Positions 19,970 to 31,200 of a DNA stretch of 47,706 nucleotides are shown here, piece after piece. The notes below the pieces were generated by a model that searched no databases, had not been told where the DNA came from, and saw only the letters and a program-made list of their open reading frames with translations. How positions within the stretch are numbered: position 1 is the stretch's first letter; the number at the start of each line of letters is the position of its first letter. The position numbers were made by a program, and so were the translations under genes. The stretch comes from Pseudonocardiales bacterium (GTDB lineage: Bacteria; Actinomycetota; Actinomycetes; Mycobacteriales; Pseudonocardiaceae), in the NCBI GenBank assembly GCA_003244055.1, contig QHBZ01000223.1, positions 1,165 to 48,870 on the forward strand, written 5' to 3'.

Positions 19970-20947
19970 ATGTCGGTCACCGCGAACGGTCCCGCTGGGG
20001 CCCCTACCGTCCTGCTCGCCGCACCGCGGTCGTTCTGCGCAGGAGTCGAACGCGCTATCGCGGTCGTGGAGCAGTTGCTGGACCAGCGGGGTGGCCCGGT
20101 CTACGTGCGCAAACAGATCGTGCACAACACCCACGTGGTCGCCGACCTGCAGGCGCGCGGCGCAGTGTTCGTCGAGGAGCTGGACGCTGTTCCCGCCGGG
20201 GCCACGGTGGTGTTCTCCGCCCACGGGGTGTCTCCGGCGGTGCGAACCGAAGCAGCCGAGCGGGGGCTGGAGGTGATCGACGCGACGTGCCCGCTGGTGA
20301 CCAAGGTGCACGCCGAAGCCCGGCGGTTCGCCACTCGCGGCGACACCGTGATCCTGATCGGCCATGCCGGGCACGAGGAGGTCGAGGGCACCCTGGGGGA
20401 GGCCCCGGATCGCACGGTCCTCGTGCAAAACGTCGACGACGTCGCGGCGCTGGAGATCGCCGACCCGTCCCGGGTGTCCTACCTCACGCAGACCACCCTC
20501 GCCGCAGACGAGACCACCGAGATCGTTGATGCGCTGCGGGCGCGGTTTCCCGCGCTGCGTGGCCCGGGATCCGACGACATCTGCTACGCCACGACCAACC
20601 GGCAGGACGCTCTTACCGCGATCGCCGAGGAGTCGGATCTGGTGCTGGTGGTCGGTTCGACGAACTCGTCCAACTCCGTGCGGCTGGTGGAACTCGCGCG
20701 CCGGCACGGCACGCCCAGCTATCTCATCGACGATGCGGACGGCATCCGCCCGGAATGGCTGGACGGCGTTCGGGTGGTCGGATTGACCGCCGGCGCCTCG
20801 GCCCCGCCCCGGCTGGTCGACGCCGTCATCGCGGCCCTGGAGCAGCTGAGCCGGATCGCCGGCGGTCGCCCGCTTACCGTCATCGAGCGCGAAACCACTC
20901 GTGAAACCGTCTACTTCACGTTGCCGCCCGCAGTGCGGCGATCATGA
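19970..20947 (+). CDS. ispH: 4-hydroxy-3-methylbut-2-enyl diphosphate reductase
   Basis: Final MEP-pathway enzyme, 325 residues, reducing HMBPP to IPP and DMAPP with a [4Fe-4S] cluster. The three cluster cysteines are in [10 protein letters not shown] (C23), [11 protein letters not shown] (about 107) and DICYATTN (about 205). HNTHVV and TTNRQ are family blocks. AAGGAGACATTCAG precedes the ATG. Its stop overlaps the dxs start by 4 bases (ATGA). Its place in a terpene operon suggests a dedicated, probably second, copy; this needs the rest of the genome. Confidence 0.96.
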   Translation: MSVTANGPAGAPTVLLAAPRSFCAGVERAIAVVEQLLDQRGGPVYVRKQIVHNTHVVADLQARGAVFVEELDAVPAGATVVFSAHGVSPAVRTEAAERGLEVIDATCPLVTKVHAEARRFATRGDTVILIGHAGHEEVEGTLGEAPDRTVLVQNVDDVAALEIADPSRVSYLTQTTLAADETTEIVDALRARFPALRGPGSDDICYATTNRQDALTAIAEESDLVLVVGSTNSSNSVRLVELARRHGTPSYLIDDADGIRPEWLDGVRVVGLTAGASAPPRLVDAVIAALEQLSRIAGGRPLTVIERETTRETVYFTLPPAVRRS

Positions 20948-22749
20948 GCCTGCTCGGCCGTATCGCCGGGCCCTCCGATCTCCACGGACTGTCCAGCACG
21001 GCGCTTGCGGTGCTCGCGCAGGAGATCCGGGCGTTCCTGATCGACAAGGTGTCCAGCACCGGCGGCCACCTGGGCCCGAACCTGGGTGTGGTCGAGCTGA
21101 CCATCGCCGCGCACCGGGTGTTCGACTCACCGCGTGATGTGCTGCTGTTCGACACCGGGCACCAGGCCTACGTGCACAAGATCCTCACCGGCCGGTGCGC
21201 CGAGTTCGACTCCCTGCGCCAGGCCGGCGGCCTGTCCGGTTACCCGTCCCGGGTCGAGTCGGTCCACGATGTCATCGAGAACTCGCATGCCTCCGCTGCC
21301 CTGTCCTACGCCGACGGCCTGGCCAAGGCCTTCGCGCTGCGGGGTGACACCCATCGGCGGGTCGTCGCGATCGTCGGGGACGGGGCGCTGACCGGTGGCA
21401 TGTGCTGGGAAGCGCTCAACAACATCGGCGCGGCACCGGACCGGCCGCTGATCATCATGCTCAACGACAACGGTCGCTCCTACTCGCCGACCGTCGGCGG
21501 ATTCGCTCGCCACCTCCTGAAACTCCGTCAATCCACTATGGGCGAGGCTCAGGTGGCTTGCCCCACGCTTTTCGAGGATCTCGGGCTAGCCTATCTGGGA
21601 CCGGTCGACGGGCACGACATCGCCGACGTCGAAAACGCCCTGCGACGAGCAGCGCAGCTGCGCCGCCCCGTCGTGGTGCACTGCGTGACCCGCAAGGGCA
21701 ACGGCTACCCACCAGCTGAGCTGGACGAAACCGACTGCCTGCACACCGTCGGCGTCATCGATCCCAGCACCGGCCGTCCCCGCTCGGTCGGCAGGCCGAC
21801 CTGGACCTCGGTGTTCGCGCAGGAGATCATCGCGATCGGTGCCGAGCGGGCCGACGTGGTCTGCGTGACCGCGGCGATGCTGCACCCCACCGGGCTGAGC
21901 GGATTCGCCACCAGGTTCCCGCACCGGATATTCGATGTGGGGATCGCCGAGCAACACGCCGTCACGTCCGCGGCCGGCCTGGCCATCGGGGGGTTACACC
22001 CCGTGGTCGCGCTCTATGCCACCTTCGCCAGCCGCGCGTTCGACCAATTGCTGATGGATGTTGCCCTGCACCAACTGCCCGTCACGCTGGTGCTGGACCG
22101 GGCCGGAGTCACCGGCCCGGACGGGCCCAGCCACCATGGCATGTGGGACGCCTGCGTCTTGCCGGTCGTGCCCGGCCTGCGCCTCGCCGCTCCCCGGGAC
22201 TGCGCACAGCTGCGTGAGCAACTCCGCGAGGCCGTCGACGTCGCCGATGGACCCACAGTGATCCGCTACCCGAAGGCCACTACGGGTCCGGACATCCCCG
22301 CCACCCGCAGGATCGGGCAGTACGACATCCTTCGTGATGACCCCGCTGCCGTTGGCTTGTTGATCGCCGTCGGACCGTTGGCGGCGCCCTGTCTCGCCGC
22401 TGCCGACGAGCTCGCCACGCATGGTGTGCCGGTCACCGTGATCGACCCACGTTGGATCGCGCCGCTGGACCCAGCGCTGCTCACACTGGCGGGCGCGCAC
22501 CGCCTGGTGCTCACCGTGGAGGACACCGCCACCACCGGTGCGCTCGGCGGCCGGATCGCTCAGGCCCTGGCCGCCGCGGGAGCGGATACCTGCGCGGCGA
22601 CTTTCGCCCTGCCGTCCCAGTTCCTGCCACACGCCTCCCGCGATCAGATCCTGCGCGCCCACGGACTAGACGCGACCGGTATCGCCACCGCCGTACTCAA
22701 GCGACTCACCAGCACCCACCGAGGGAAAGTCACTGCCAAGGAGATGTGA
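20944..22749 (+). CDS. dxs: 1-deoxy-D-xylulose-5-phosphate synthase
   Basis: First and often rate-limiting MEP enzyme, 601 residues, joining pyruvate and glyceraldehyde-3-phosphate with thiamine diphosphate. N-terminal [14 protein letters not shown] and TGHQAYVHK, the TPP motif starting GDGALTGGM and ending [11 protein letters not shown], the transketolase glutamate in [10 protein letters not shown], and [12 protein letters not shown] are all present. It is slightly shorter than housekeeping copies of about 630 residues. It overlaps ispH upstream and ispG downstream (TGATG), so ispH, dxs and ispG form a translationally coupled block that would raise C5 supply for the terpenes. Confidence 0.96.
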   Translation: MSLLGRIAGPSDLHGLSSTALAVLAQEIRAFLIDKVSSTGGHLGPNLGVVELTIAAHRVFDSPRDVLLFDTGHQAYVHKILTGRCAEFDSLRQAGGLSGYPSRVESVHDVIENSHASAALSYADGLAKAFALRGDTHRRVVAIVGDGALTGGMCWEALNNIGAAPDRPLIIMLNDNGRSYSPTVGGFARHLLKLRQSTMGEAQVACPTLFEDLGLAYLGPVDGHDIADVENALRRAAQLRRPVVVHCVTRKGNGYPPAELDETDCLHTVGVIDPSTGRPRSVGRPTWTSVFAQEIIAIGAERADVVCVTAAMLHPTGLSGFATRFPHRIFDVGIAEQHAVTSAAGLAIGGLHPVVALYATFASRAFDQLLMDVALHQLPVTLVLDRAGVTGPDGPSHHGMWDACVLPVVPGLRLAAPRDCAQLREQLREAVDVADGPTVIRYPKATTGPDIPATRRIGQYDILRDDPAAVGLLIAVGPLAAPCLAAADELATHGVPVTVIDPRWIAPLDPALLTLAGAHRLVLTVEDTATTGALGGRIAQALAAAGADTCAATFALPSQFLPHASRDQILRAHGLDATGIATAVLKRLTSTHRGKVTAKEM

Positions 22750-23906
22750 TGACACCTGTCGAGCTGGGCATGCCGGCGCCGCCGGCTGCGCCGAACCTTC
22801 CGGCTACGCCGGCTCTGCCAGCTGTGCTGGCATTGCGGCGCCGGGCATCCCGCCAGGTCATGGTCGGCAACGTGCCCGTCGGAGGCGACGCGCCCGTGTC
22901 AGTACAGTCCATGACGACCACTCGCACCTCCGATATCGACGCGACCCTGCAGCAGATCGCCGAGCTCACCGCCGCGGGCTGCCACATCGTGCGGGTCGCG
23001 GTCCCCAGCCAGGACGACGCCGACGCCTTGGCCGCGATCGCCGCCAAGTCGCAGATCCCGGTCATCGCCGACATCCATTTCCAACCCCGATACGTCTTCG
23101 CCGCCATCGATGCGGGGTGCGCGGCAGTGCGAGTCAACCCCGGGAACATCAAGAAGTTCGACGACAAGGTCGAGCAGATCGCCGCTGCCGCCACCGGCGC
23201 CGGTGTGCCGATCCGCATCGGAGTCAACGCCGGTTCCCTGGACCCCCGGCTGATGGCCAAACATGGCCGCGCCACCCCCGACGCACTGGTCGAATCCGCT
23301 CTCTGGGAATGCTCGCTGTTCGAAGAGCACGGATTCCGCGACATCAAGATCTCGGTCAAACACCACGACCCACTCGTCATGATCGCCGCCTACCGCCAGC
23401 TGGCCCAGCGCTGCGACTATCCCTTACATCTGGGCGTCACCGAGGCGGGCCCCCGCTTCCAGGGCACCATCAAGTCGGCCGTCGCCTTCGGAGTGCTGCT
23501 CGCCGAGGGCATCGGCGACACCATCCGTGTCTCGCTGTCCGCCCCACCCGTCGAGGAAGTCAAGGTCGGCCACCAGATCCTGGAATCCCTCGGCCTGCGA
23601 CCCCGCCGGCTGGAAATCGTGTCCTGCCCCTCGTGTGGGCGCGCCCAAGTCGACGTCTACACGCTTGCCGAGCAAGTCACCGCCGCGTTCGACGGCTTCC
23701 CCGTTCCGCTGCGCATCGCCGTCATGGGCTGCGTGGTCAACGGCCCCGGCGAGGCACGCGAGGCCGATCTCGGTGTCTCCGCCGGCAATGGCAAAGGCCA
23801 GATCTTCGTCCACGGCGAAGTCATCAAGACCGTCCCCGAACACCAGATCGTCGAGACACTCATCGCCGAGGCCCTGGCGCGCTACGGATCACCGACTACC
23901 GACTGA
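22749..23906 (+). CDS. ispG: (E)-4-hydroxy-3-methylbut-2-enyl-diphosphate synthase
   Basis: MEP enzyme of 385 residues that makes HMBPP from MEcPP with a [4Fe-4S] cluster. The N-terminal TIM barrel has [11 protein letters not shown] and [10 protein letters not shown]; the C-terminal cluster domain has [10 protein letters not shown] and [11 protein letters not shown]. The ATG at 22749 overlaps the dxs stop by one base and has AAGGAGATG upstream. About 30 residues before the barrel are rich in Pro and Ala ([17 protein letters not shown]), longer than usual. Not tagged with GPTGLGTS. With dxs and ispH, three of the seven MEP steps are encoded here. Confidence 0.96.
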   Translation: MTPVELGMPAPPAAPNLPATPALPAVLALRRRASRQVMVGNVPVGGDAPVSVQSMTTTRTSDIDATLQQIAELTAAGCHIVRVAVPSQDDADALAAIAAKSQIPVIADIHFQPRYVFAAIDAGCAAVRVNPGNIKKFDDKVEQIAAAATGAGVPIRIGVNAGSLDPRLMAKHGRATPDALVESALWECSLFEEHGFRDIKISVKHHDPLVMIAAYRQLAQRCDYPLHLGVTEAGPRFQGTIKSAVAFGVLLAEGIGDTIRVSLSAPPVEEVKVGHQILESLGLRPRRLEIVSCPSCGRAQVDVYTLAEQVTAAFDGFPVPLRIAVMGCVVNGPGEAREADLGVSAGNGKGQIFVHGEVIKTVPEHQIVETLIAEALARYGSPTTD

Positions 23907-23957
23907 TCGGCAACTTCCGTCGCCGTTCACAACCCCGATTAAGGAGGAGATCTCGCC

Positions 23958-24755
23958 ATGCCAGCGTGGCTATACAGTTTACCGAATTGGCAGATGTTGC
24001 TGCTGTTCGCCGGGGTCTCGGTCACCATCTGTTGGACTTTGATACGACTTCTCCAGCCCTTGATGATACGATGGTTCGGCGACAATAAAGAGAGCAGAAA
24101 TAGTATCATTGATATCTTGGTCGCCGGCACCGGACTTTTCTACGGACTACTCCTGGGCCTGATCGCGGTAAGCGCATACACTGACTATTCGACCGCCGAA
24201 GACTCGGTGTCACACGAGGCCAACTCCGCCGGTGTGCTGTATCGGGACGTGTCGAACTTCCCAGAACCACTCCGGTCGCAGCTTCGTGCGGGTGTCGTTC
24301 ACTATCTGGACGTGGTCATATCACAGGAGTTTCCCTCGGCGCGCCAAGGAAAACTGCTGACAGCTGCCACACCAGTGGCAACGAACATCCAGGATGGCAT
24401 CGCCTCCTTCGCTCCCACCAACCTTGGCGGGCAAGCGCTGGACAGCGAGACGTTCCACCAGTTCGGCAATTTCATTGATGCCCGAAATCAACGATTAAAT
24501 CAGATGCAGTCGCAGCTTCCTGACACACTCTGGGTGGTCCTCATCCTCGGTGCGGTCATCAACCTCGCGCTCATCGCCATGCTCGGGATAGACAAATTTA
24601 GCGCCCACCTGGCATTGTCCGGACTTTTCGCCGTCTTCTTGAGCCTGATGTTGTTTCTGGTCGCCGCTTTGGATCATCCATTCCTCGGCCAGTACAGTAT
24701 TTCATCGGACACGTTCGAGACGATCCGCGATATCGTGATCCCACAGATCCGCTAA
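23958..24755 (+). CDS. DUF4239 (bestrophin-like) integral membrane protein
   Basis: Membrane protein of 265 residues with four predicted helices: about 10-31, 51-73, 186-208 and 213-236. The middle 110 residues are soluble and helical (SVSHEANSAGVLYRD, then a stretch around QFGNFIDARNQRLNQMQ). This fits the DUF4239 family, whose function is not established. AAGGAGGAGA lies 7 bases before the ATG and the gap to ispG is 51 bases, so it is probably the last gene of the operon. The first 150 bases are richer in A+T than neighbouring genes, hinting at later addition. A link to terpenoid release would be speculation. Confidence 0.8.
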   Translation: MPAWLYSLPNWQMLLLFAGVSVTICWTLIRLLQPLMIRWFGDNKESRNSIIDILVAGTGLFYGLLLGLIAVSAYTDYSTAEDSVSHEANSAGVLYRDVSNFPEPLRSQLRAGVVHYLDVVISQEFPSARQGKLLTAATPVATNIQDGIASFAPTNLGGQALDSETFHQFGNFIDARNQRLNQMQSQLPDTLWVVLILGAVINLALIAMLGIDKFSAHLALSGLFAVFLSLMLFLVAALDHPFLGQYSISSDTFETIRDIVIPQIR

Positions 24756-24889
24756 GGACACCACCCGGGCCGGATCCAGCCGCCGGAAGGGCCCTCGGAT
24801 GTCTACTTCAGCCGGGAACCCAGACGGCTTATACCGGTGATGGGCCAGGAATAGTGCCGCTCCAGCGCGCCGGCGGTGAAGTTCTGGCC

Positions 24890-25145
24890 GGCGCCATGCG
24901 ATGTATCGGGTCAGAAGGGTGGGGTTGGTCTGGGTGGGTGGTGGGGTGGGTGTGGCCGGTGGGGGTGGTCCAGGTGGTGCAGCCGTCGGGGTGGTGGGTA
25001 ACTCACCAGCCGGGGGTTTGTTTGATCTGGTGGTGGCGTCGGCATTTGGGGCCGAGGTTGGTGTGGCTGGTCGGCCCGGGCGATACGCGCACAGGGTGGC
25101 CATCCCGTCGGGTTCGGGCCACATCCGGACCCCGCGTTCCGGCGG
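24890..25145 (-). pseudogene. Remnant of a DUF222/HNH endonuclease gene
   Basis: On the minus strand one frame reads RGVRMWPEPDGMATLCAYRPG, which I cite only by its core WPEPDGMATL; this is a typical DUF222 segment. A one-base shift then gives TNLGPKCRRHHQIKQTPGW, the HNH C-terminal block, followed by an in-frame TGA (25003-25005) and the decayed tail VTHHPDGCTTWTTPTGH. The HNH histidine motif that normally lies between the two is missing, so a deletion joined them. DUF222/HNH genes are abundant, often repeated and frequently broken in actinobacteria. Confidence 0.65.
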
Positions 25146-25149
25146 GGCC

Positions 25150-25594
25150 TGCTCGGCGCGGGCGCGGCGGCCACTCCAAACGGCAACAGGCTCGCAAGGC
25201 GCCGGTCCGCCGCCCAGCGAGGAGGCTGAGTCGTAACTTATGGTGACCAGGTCGACGAAGTCGTCGCGTGCGGTGCGTGATGACCCTATCCGGGAGACTC
25301 GAATGGCGCCGGTGCGTAGTGACAGCTGAGCGGTATAGTCAAGCGCACGCTTGGTTGGACTGCCATGAACCTCACCGCGTCCGGGACTCGCGTCCGCACG
25401 GCCGATCACCTGGGCGCCCTACCCCGGCGTGCCCATGCCTAACGCCGGAGAATCCTGAGGTCTTCCGCCCGCACCTTCGCTGGGTCACCACCACCAGCCG
25501 AGGCTCCGTCTCCCAGGACCGAGACTCCCACGACTGAGTCTGCTGGGATCCGGATCACTGACCACGAATCGGACGAACGGACGAACACCGCCTG
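25150..25594. other. Non-coding stretch before the MEDS genes
   Basis: About 440 bases in which I see no supported gene. Frames are open but lack ribosome-binding sites and family signatures. Upstream parts may be further decayed DUF222/HNH sequence; the last part must hold the promoter of the first MEDS gene. Confidence 0.4.
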
Positions 25595-26566
25595 ATGATC
25601 GCCGGGTCGCTACCGAAGTTCCACGGAACTCGTGACATCAAAGCGTTGACCCACCTGGGGTTGCTGTACGGGACGGAGGAGGAGTTCCTGGCGGGCACCG
25701 TCCCGTTCATTCGGGATGGTCTGGAGCGCGGAGACCCGATCTGGATTGTGACTACGGATCGTAACGCTGGATGGTTGCAGGTGGCGCTGGGTGCGGACGC
25801 CTCGAAGGTGGTGTTCCACGATTGCACCCAGTGGTATCGACATCCGGCGCGGGCGCTGGCCTCCCTGCACCGCGCTGTGCGGGCGGGTGTGGGCGGGCAT
25901 CGGCTACGAATGATCGGGGAGCCGTTCTGGACGGTGCGCGCCGGGCAGGAGAGCACCGAGTGGGCTCGGTGCGAGTCGGTTGTCAACGTCGCGCTCGCCT
26001 CGGCTAATGCTTCGTTCGTGTGCGCCTATGACACTCGGGTAGTGGCTCCGGAGGTGGCGGCGCAGGTGGCTCGGACCCATCCCGAGCTCGTCGTCGGCGG
26101 CGGCGTTCGGCCCAGCCCGAGCTACAGCGACCCAACGCTGTTCAACGCCGAATGCGATAGGTCGCCCTTGGTTGAGCCGCCTTCCTCGGCCCTGCGGCTG
26201 GCATTTGACCGGCTGGATCTGTTAGCTGCCTTGCGCGTGTTCATGACCTCCTATGCCACCTGGGCTGGCGCGGCCCCGCAGTCGGTTGAGCAGTTTGTGC
26301 AGGCAGTCGACGAGATCGCGACCAACGCGATCGAGCACGGCGGTGGATCGGGAGTGCTGCGGGTCTGGACTGGCCGGCAGACGATGTCGTGCGAGGTCGC
26401 CGACACCGGTACGGGACTGCGTGACCCGCTGGCCGGCCACCTACCCCCTCCCCCTGGCCGTACGGGTCTATGCGGGCTGTGGCTGGCCCGCCAGTTCTGC
26501 GATCTCGTCGAAGTGCGCAGCGATCCGGCGGGCACAACTGTCCGGCTGCATCTGACCCTGCCCTGA
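25595..26566 (+). CDS. MEDS-domain / HATPase anti-sigma-type regulator, copy 1
   Basis: Protein of 323 residues. The N-terminal 180 residues are an MEDS (DcmR-like sensory) domain with HLGLLYGTEEEFLAG and WYRHPARALASLH. The C-terminal 130 residues are a serine-kinase-type ATPase (HATPase_c_2) with the N-box AVDEIATNAIEHGGGSG and G1 box VADTGTGLRDP. Such proteins act as anti-sigma or switch kinases on STAS partners. The GHKL G2 region is shortened (PPPPGRTGLCGLWLAR). No clear ribosome-binding site precedes the ATG. A close paralogue follows about 250 bases downstream and a STAS gene lies beyond it on the other strand. Confidence 0.87.
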   Translation: MIAGSLPKFHGTRDIKALTHLGLLYGTEEEFLAGTVPFIRDGLERGDPIWIVTTDRNAGWLQVALGADASKVVFHDCTQWYRHPARALASLHRAVRAGVGGHRLRMIGEPFWTVRAGQESTEWARCESVVNVALASANASFVCAYDTRVVAPEVAAQVARTHPELVVGGGVRPSPSYSDPTLFNAECDRSPLVEPPSSALRLAFDRLDLLAALRVFMTSYATWAGAAPQSVEQFVQAVDEIATNAIEHGGGSGVLRVWTGRQTMSCEVADTGTGLRDPLAGHLPPPPGRTGLCGLWLARQFCDLVEVRSDPAGTTVRLHLTLP

Positions 26567-26818
26567 CGGTCGCGGCCACGGCGTCGGCGTCGGCGTGGCG
26601 GTCGGTAACGCGACGCGCACGCCACTGCATGCCGGTTTGAAGACGCGCGGTGTGTGGTAGAGGTTTGATAGCTATCTGGCGGGCCCACTTCCATCACCGT
26701 CGCCCTCGTGCGAGCGTTGGAGTGATCCTCGAGTCGAAGGTCCGCTGGAGGCATCGCACAGGGGTGTGGGGAGTCGGCATTCGGGGAGTTTCTGGTGGTT
26801 CAGCGAGAGGGGCGTGCG

Positions 26819-27796
26819 ATGGGCGCTAGCGGCGTGTTGCGCAGCGTCAACCCCAATCGGTGTGGGGTGTCGTCGGCGCATCAAGCGTTGCTGTACGGGT
26901 CCGAGGAAGAGTTCCTGGCCGGCACGGTTCGGTTCATCCAGGACGGCCTGGAGTGCAGCGAGCCGGTCCGGATCGCGACCACGGACCGTAACGTGGCGTG
27001 GCTGCGGGCTGCGCTGGGTGCGGATGCCCGGCAGGTGGCGTTCTGTGACGACAGCCAGTGGTACAGGCATCCGGTGCGGGCGCTGGCGGCCCTGCACAGC
27101 ACCGTCCAGGCAGCGAGCCGAGACGGACGACGGCTGCGGATGATCGGGGAGCGAATGTGGACCGCCTGCACCGCGCAGGAGAAAAGGGAGTGGGCTCGGC
27201 ACGAGTCGCTGGTCAACGCCGTACTTGCATCGGGTGACGCCGCGCTGGTGTGTACCTACGACACCGGCGTTGTTGATCCGGATGTCGTGGCCAACGTGGC
27301 CCGGACTCATCCCGGGCTGGTGGTCAATGGTGAGTCCCGACCCAGCCCCGACTACATCGACCCGGTGGTGTTCAACGCCGAATTCAACAGGTCCCCGCTG
27401 CCTGAGCTGCTGCCCCCGGCCCTGTGGCTGAGGTTCCGCCAGCTGGATCAGCTGGCAGTCCTGCGGGCGTTCGTGACCTCCCACGCCACCGAGGCCGGAG
27501 CGGCTGCGCAGTCTGTCGGGCAGTTTGTGCAGGCGGTCGACGAGGTCGCGACCAACGCCGTCGAGCATGGCGGTGGATCGGGCGTGCTGCAGATCTGGAC
27601 CGGCCCGCACACGATCGTATGCGAGGTCAGCGACACCGGCGCTGGCCTGCCCGACCCCTTGGCCGGGCACCTGCCTCCCGACAGTTTCACCGCGCACGGC
27701 CACGGGCTGTGGTTGGCCCGGCAGTTCAGCGATCTCCTCGAACTGCACAGTGACTCGGCCGGCACGACCGTACGGCTGCACCTGACCCTGGACTGA
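26819..27796 (+). CDS. MEDS-domain / HATPase anti-sigma-type regulator, copy 2
   Basis: Protein of 325 residues with the same domain order as copy 1: MEDS domain (HQALLYGSEEEFLAG, WYRHPVRALAALH) and HATPase_c_2 (AVDEVATNAVEHGGGSG, VSDTGAGLPDP, GHGLWLARQFSDL). The G2 loop (TAHGHGLWL) is nearer the consensus than in copy 1, so this copy may be the more active kinase. The ATG at 26819 has GAGAGGGG 6 bases upstream and is preferred to a GTG at 26795. It converges with the STAS gene. The pair clearly arose by tandem duplication. Confidence 0.88.
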   Translation: MGASGVLRSVNPNRCGVSSAHQALLYGSEEEFLAGTVRFIQDGLECSEPVRIATTDRNVAWLRAALGADARQVAFCDDSQWYRHPVRALAALHSTVQAASRDGRRLRMIGERMWTACTAQEKREWARHESLVNAVLASGDAALVCTYDTGVVDPDVVANVARTHPGLVVNGESRPSPDYIDPVVFNAEFNRSPLPELLPPALWLRFRQLDQLAVLRAFVTSHATEAGAAAQSVGQFVQAVDEVATNAVEHGGGSGVLQIWTGPHTIVCEVSDTGAGLPDPLAGHLPPDSFTAHGHGLWLARQFSDLLELHSDSAGTTVRLHLTLD

Positions 27797-27814
27797 CGTT
27801 GACGACGCCCACGG

Positions 27815-28261
27815 TCAGCTTGAGTTGTTCAGGGCGTCCGGCACGGTGTCGGCGAAGGTGAAGTGCTCCCACAGCCCGGCGGTCTCCAGTGTCCGGGTGG
27901 CGGCCGGAGAGTTGCACACCAACCACAGGTGGCGGTCGTGTCGGGCAGCGAGTTCGTTCACCTCGAACAGGACCCGCAGTCCGGCAGATGCCAGGAACTG
28001 CACGCCATCGAGGCTCACCACCACGAGTCGGGCGACGTCGAGCTGCGCGGTCAGCACGGTGGAGAGCTGGTGCGCGGTCAACGCATCCACCTCACCGGTC
28101 ACAGTGACGACGCGGGTGTCGGGCCCGTGCTCGGCCACCTGTACACCCACGATGTCCGGGTAGGCGCTGTTCACACCCGCCACGATAGAGGGCAAGGCAC
28201 GCAGCGGCACCTCGTGGCCGCAGCCTGGCGCCGATTGGCGCCGTCGAGACGGTGGGGTCAC
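27815..28261 (-). CDS. STAS-domain anti-sigma-factor antagonist
   Basis: Up to 148 residues, mostly one STAS domain with VVTVTGEVDALTAHQL, VVVSLDGVQFLASAGLRVL and a C-terminal ALNNSS. The phosphorylatable serine is S in LASAGL, so it can be a substrate for HATPase kinases such as the two MEDS proteins beside it and for SpoIIE phosphatases. The first 26 residues from the GTG at 28261 look non-conserved; GTG codons at 28183 and 28174 are plausible starts. It follows the multi-HAMP kinase by 36 bases on the same strand. Confidence 0.85.
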   Translation of the reverse strand: MTPPSRRRQSAPGCGHEVPLRALPSIVAGVNSAYPDIVGVQVAEHGPDTRVVTVTGEVDALTAHQLSTVLTAQLDVARLVVVSLDGVQFLASAGLRVLFEVNELAARHDRHLWLVCNSPAATRTLETAGLWEHFTFADTVPDALNNSS

Positions 28262-28297
28262 CGCGTGCGACCAGGGCGACGAACACGATGCGCGGAC

Positions 28298-31200
28298 TTA
28301 CTGCGGGCTCGCGGCTTGGGCGTGTTCGGGAGCGTCGGAGGGGGTGTTGAGGTGAGTGTGAATCAGTCGCAGCAGCAGGTCGGTGTCCACGGGTTTGGTG
28401 ACATAGTCGTTGGCGCCGGAGGCCAGACTCTTGGCTCGGTCCTCCTTCATGGCTTTTGCGGTCACCGCGATGATGGGCATGTCCTCATAGCGGTTGAGGT
28501 TCCGGATCGCCGCGATCGTCGCGTTGCCGTCGAGCTCGGGCATCATCACGTCCATCAGGACCAGCGCGATCTCCTCGTGGCGCTCCAGCGCGCGCACCCC
28601 GGCGACACCATTGTCGGCGAACACGACCTGCAAGCCGTGCGCCTCAAGCATGCTGCTCAACGCGAACACGTTGCGCAGGTCATCGTCGACGATCAGGATC
28701 GTCTCCCCGTGAAAGCGCGGTGGCGCTTCATCGCGGGCCGGGTGCAGCTGCGGCAGCGAGCGGGCCGCCGACACCAGCTCCGGGGGGACGGGCTTGTCGG
28801 GGAGAATGTCCTGCGCCGCGCCGTCGGCAACCGCCGGTGGCGATTGCTGGGCGACTTCGGGCAGGTAGAGGGTGAAGACGCTGCCAACCCCGGGTTCACT
28901 GCGGACCACCAGCTCGCCACCCAGGAGCTGGGTCAGCTGGCGGCTGATCGACAATCCGAGCCCGGTGCCGCCGTAGCGTCGGCTGGTCGTACCGTCGGCC
29001 TGCTGGAACGCGTCGAAGATCACTGACAGCTTGTCTTCCGGAATCCCGATGCCGGTGTCCGCCACCTCGAACGCCACCTGGGCGGGCGCGTTGGCCCCCA
29101 CCTCGTCAGCAGACGCCGGCCGGATCCGCAGCACCACGCCGCCCTCATCGGTGAACTTCACCGCGTTGGACATCAAGTTTCGCAGCACCTGCTGCAGACG
29201 CTGTTCATCGGTGTGCAGCAGCTCTGGCAGCGCCGGATCGAGCTCCACGGTGAAGTGCAGCGCCTTCTCGGCGGCGAGCGGCTCGCACAACGTCTTGACG
29301 TACTTCACCACGGCGGTCATCGCCACATCCGACAGCGAAGGGTCCATCCGGCCGGCTTCGACCTTGGCCAGGTCGAGGATGTCGTTGATCAGCTGCAAAA
29401 GGTCGCTGCCGGCGGAGTGGATGGTCCTGGCGAATTCCACCTGCTTGTCCGACAGGTTGCTGTCCAGGTTGTCGGCCAGCAGCTTGGCCAGCACCAGGGC
29501 GCTGTTGAGCGGGGTGCGCAGCTCATGGGACATGTTCGCCATGAAGTCCGACTTGTAGCGTGATGCGGCGGCCAACTGAGCGGCCCGTTCCTCGATCTCC
29601 TGCCGGGCGAGCTCGATCTCGACGTTCTTGATCTCGATGGCGCGGTTCTGGGTGGCCAGCAGGGCGGCCTTCTCGGCCAGCTCGGTGTTCGACTTCTGCA
29701 GCTCGTGCTGCTGGGCCTGCAACCGCTGTGAACCCAAGGTCAGCTCCTGGGCGAGCCGTTGCGACTCGGCCAGCAACGCCTCGGTGCGGGAGTTGGCCAG
29801 GATGGTGTTGACGTTGACGCCGATCGTCTCGCGGAGCTGCTCGAGCAGGTCCCGGTGCACCGCGGTGAACTCGTTGACCGAGGCCAGCTCGATCACCCCC
29901 AATGCCTGGTCCTCGAACAGCAACGGCAGCACGAGCAGGTTGGTCGGGGCGGCTTGGCCGAGGCCCGAGCTGATCGCGGCGTAGTTCGGGGGCGCCTCGG
30001 TGACCAGGATCGTCCGCTTGTCCAACGCCGCCTGCCCGACCAGCGACTCGCCGAGGGCGAAGTGGCGGATCGCCGCGGGGTCTGCAACGCCGTAACCGGC
30101 GATGAACTCGACAAAGGACAGTCCTGCGGTTGGTTCTTCCCGGCCAGCACGGACCAGGAAGAAGGCCCCTTGCTGGGCCGACACCAGGGGCGCCAGTTCG
30201 CTGAGCACCAGCGAAGCGACGGTGGACAGGTCGCGGTGGCCCTGCATGAGACCCGACAGCTGAGCCAGGTTGGTCTTCAGCCAACCCTGGTCCTGGTTGG
30301 CTCGGGTGGTCTCGCCGAGGGTGGCGATCATCTGGTTGATGTTGTCCTTGAGCTCGGCGACCTCACCGGACGCGTCGACGGTGATCTGGCGGGTCAGATC
30401 GCCGGCGGTCACCGCCGTAGCCACCGCGGCGATCGCGCGCACCTGGGTGGTGAGGTTGCCGGCCAGGCGGTTGACGTTCTCGGTCAACCGCTCCCAGGTA
30501 CCGGACACGCCGATCACTTCGGCCTGCCCGCCGAGCTTGCCTTCGGTGCCGACTTCGCGGGCGACCCGGGTTACCTCGGAGGCGAACGCGGACAACCGGT
30601 CCACCATGGTGTTGATCGTGGTCTTGAGCTCCAGGATCTCGCCGCGAGCGTCCACGTCGATCTTCTTGGACAGGTCACCGCTGGCCACCGCGGTGGTTAC
30701 CTGGGCGATGTTGCGCACCTGGCTGGTCAGGTTGTTGGCCATGAAGTTGACGTTGTCGGTCAGCGCCTTCCAGGTACCGGCGACGTTGGGTACCCGAGCC
30801 TGGCCGCCGAGAGTGCCCTCGGTGCCGACTTCGCGAGCCACCCGGGTGACCTCGTCGGCGAATGCCCCCAACGTGTCGACCATCCGGTTGATCGTCTCGG
30901 CCAATGCGGCGACTTCGCCTCTCGCCTCGACGGTGATCTTCTTGGACAGGTCGCCGCCGGCCACTGCGGTGGCCACCGCGGCGATACTGCGCACCTGGCT
31001 GGTGAGGTTCTCCGCCATGCCGTTGACGTTGTCGGTCAGCGCTTTCCAGGTGCCGGCTACCCCACGCACCTGGGCCTGGCCGCCGAGCACGCCCTCACTG
31101 CCGACCTCATGCGCCACCCGGGTGACCTCATCGGCGAACGCGGAGAGCTGATCGACCATGGTGTTCAGGGTGTTCTTCAGTTCGAGGATCTCGCCACGGG

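Noticed and set aside
24900-25010. GT-rich stretch as a special DNA element
   Set aside because: Read on the minus strand it is the Thr/Pro/His-rich C-terminal tail of the decayed DUF222/HNH gene.
24702-25409. 235-residue minus-strand frame as an intact gene
   Set aside because: It contains only a short DUF222-like piece before leaving the family frame; no start with ribosome-binding site and no complete domain.
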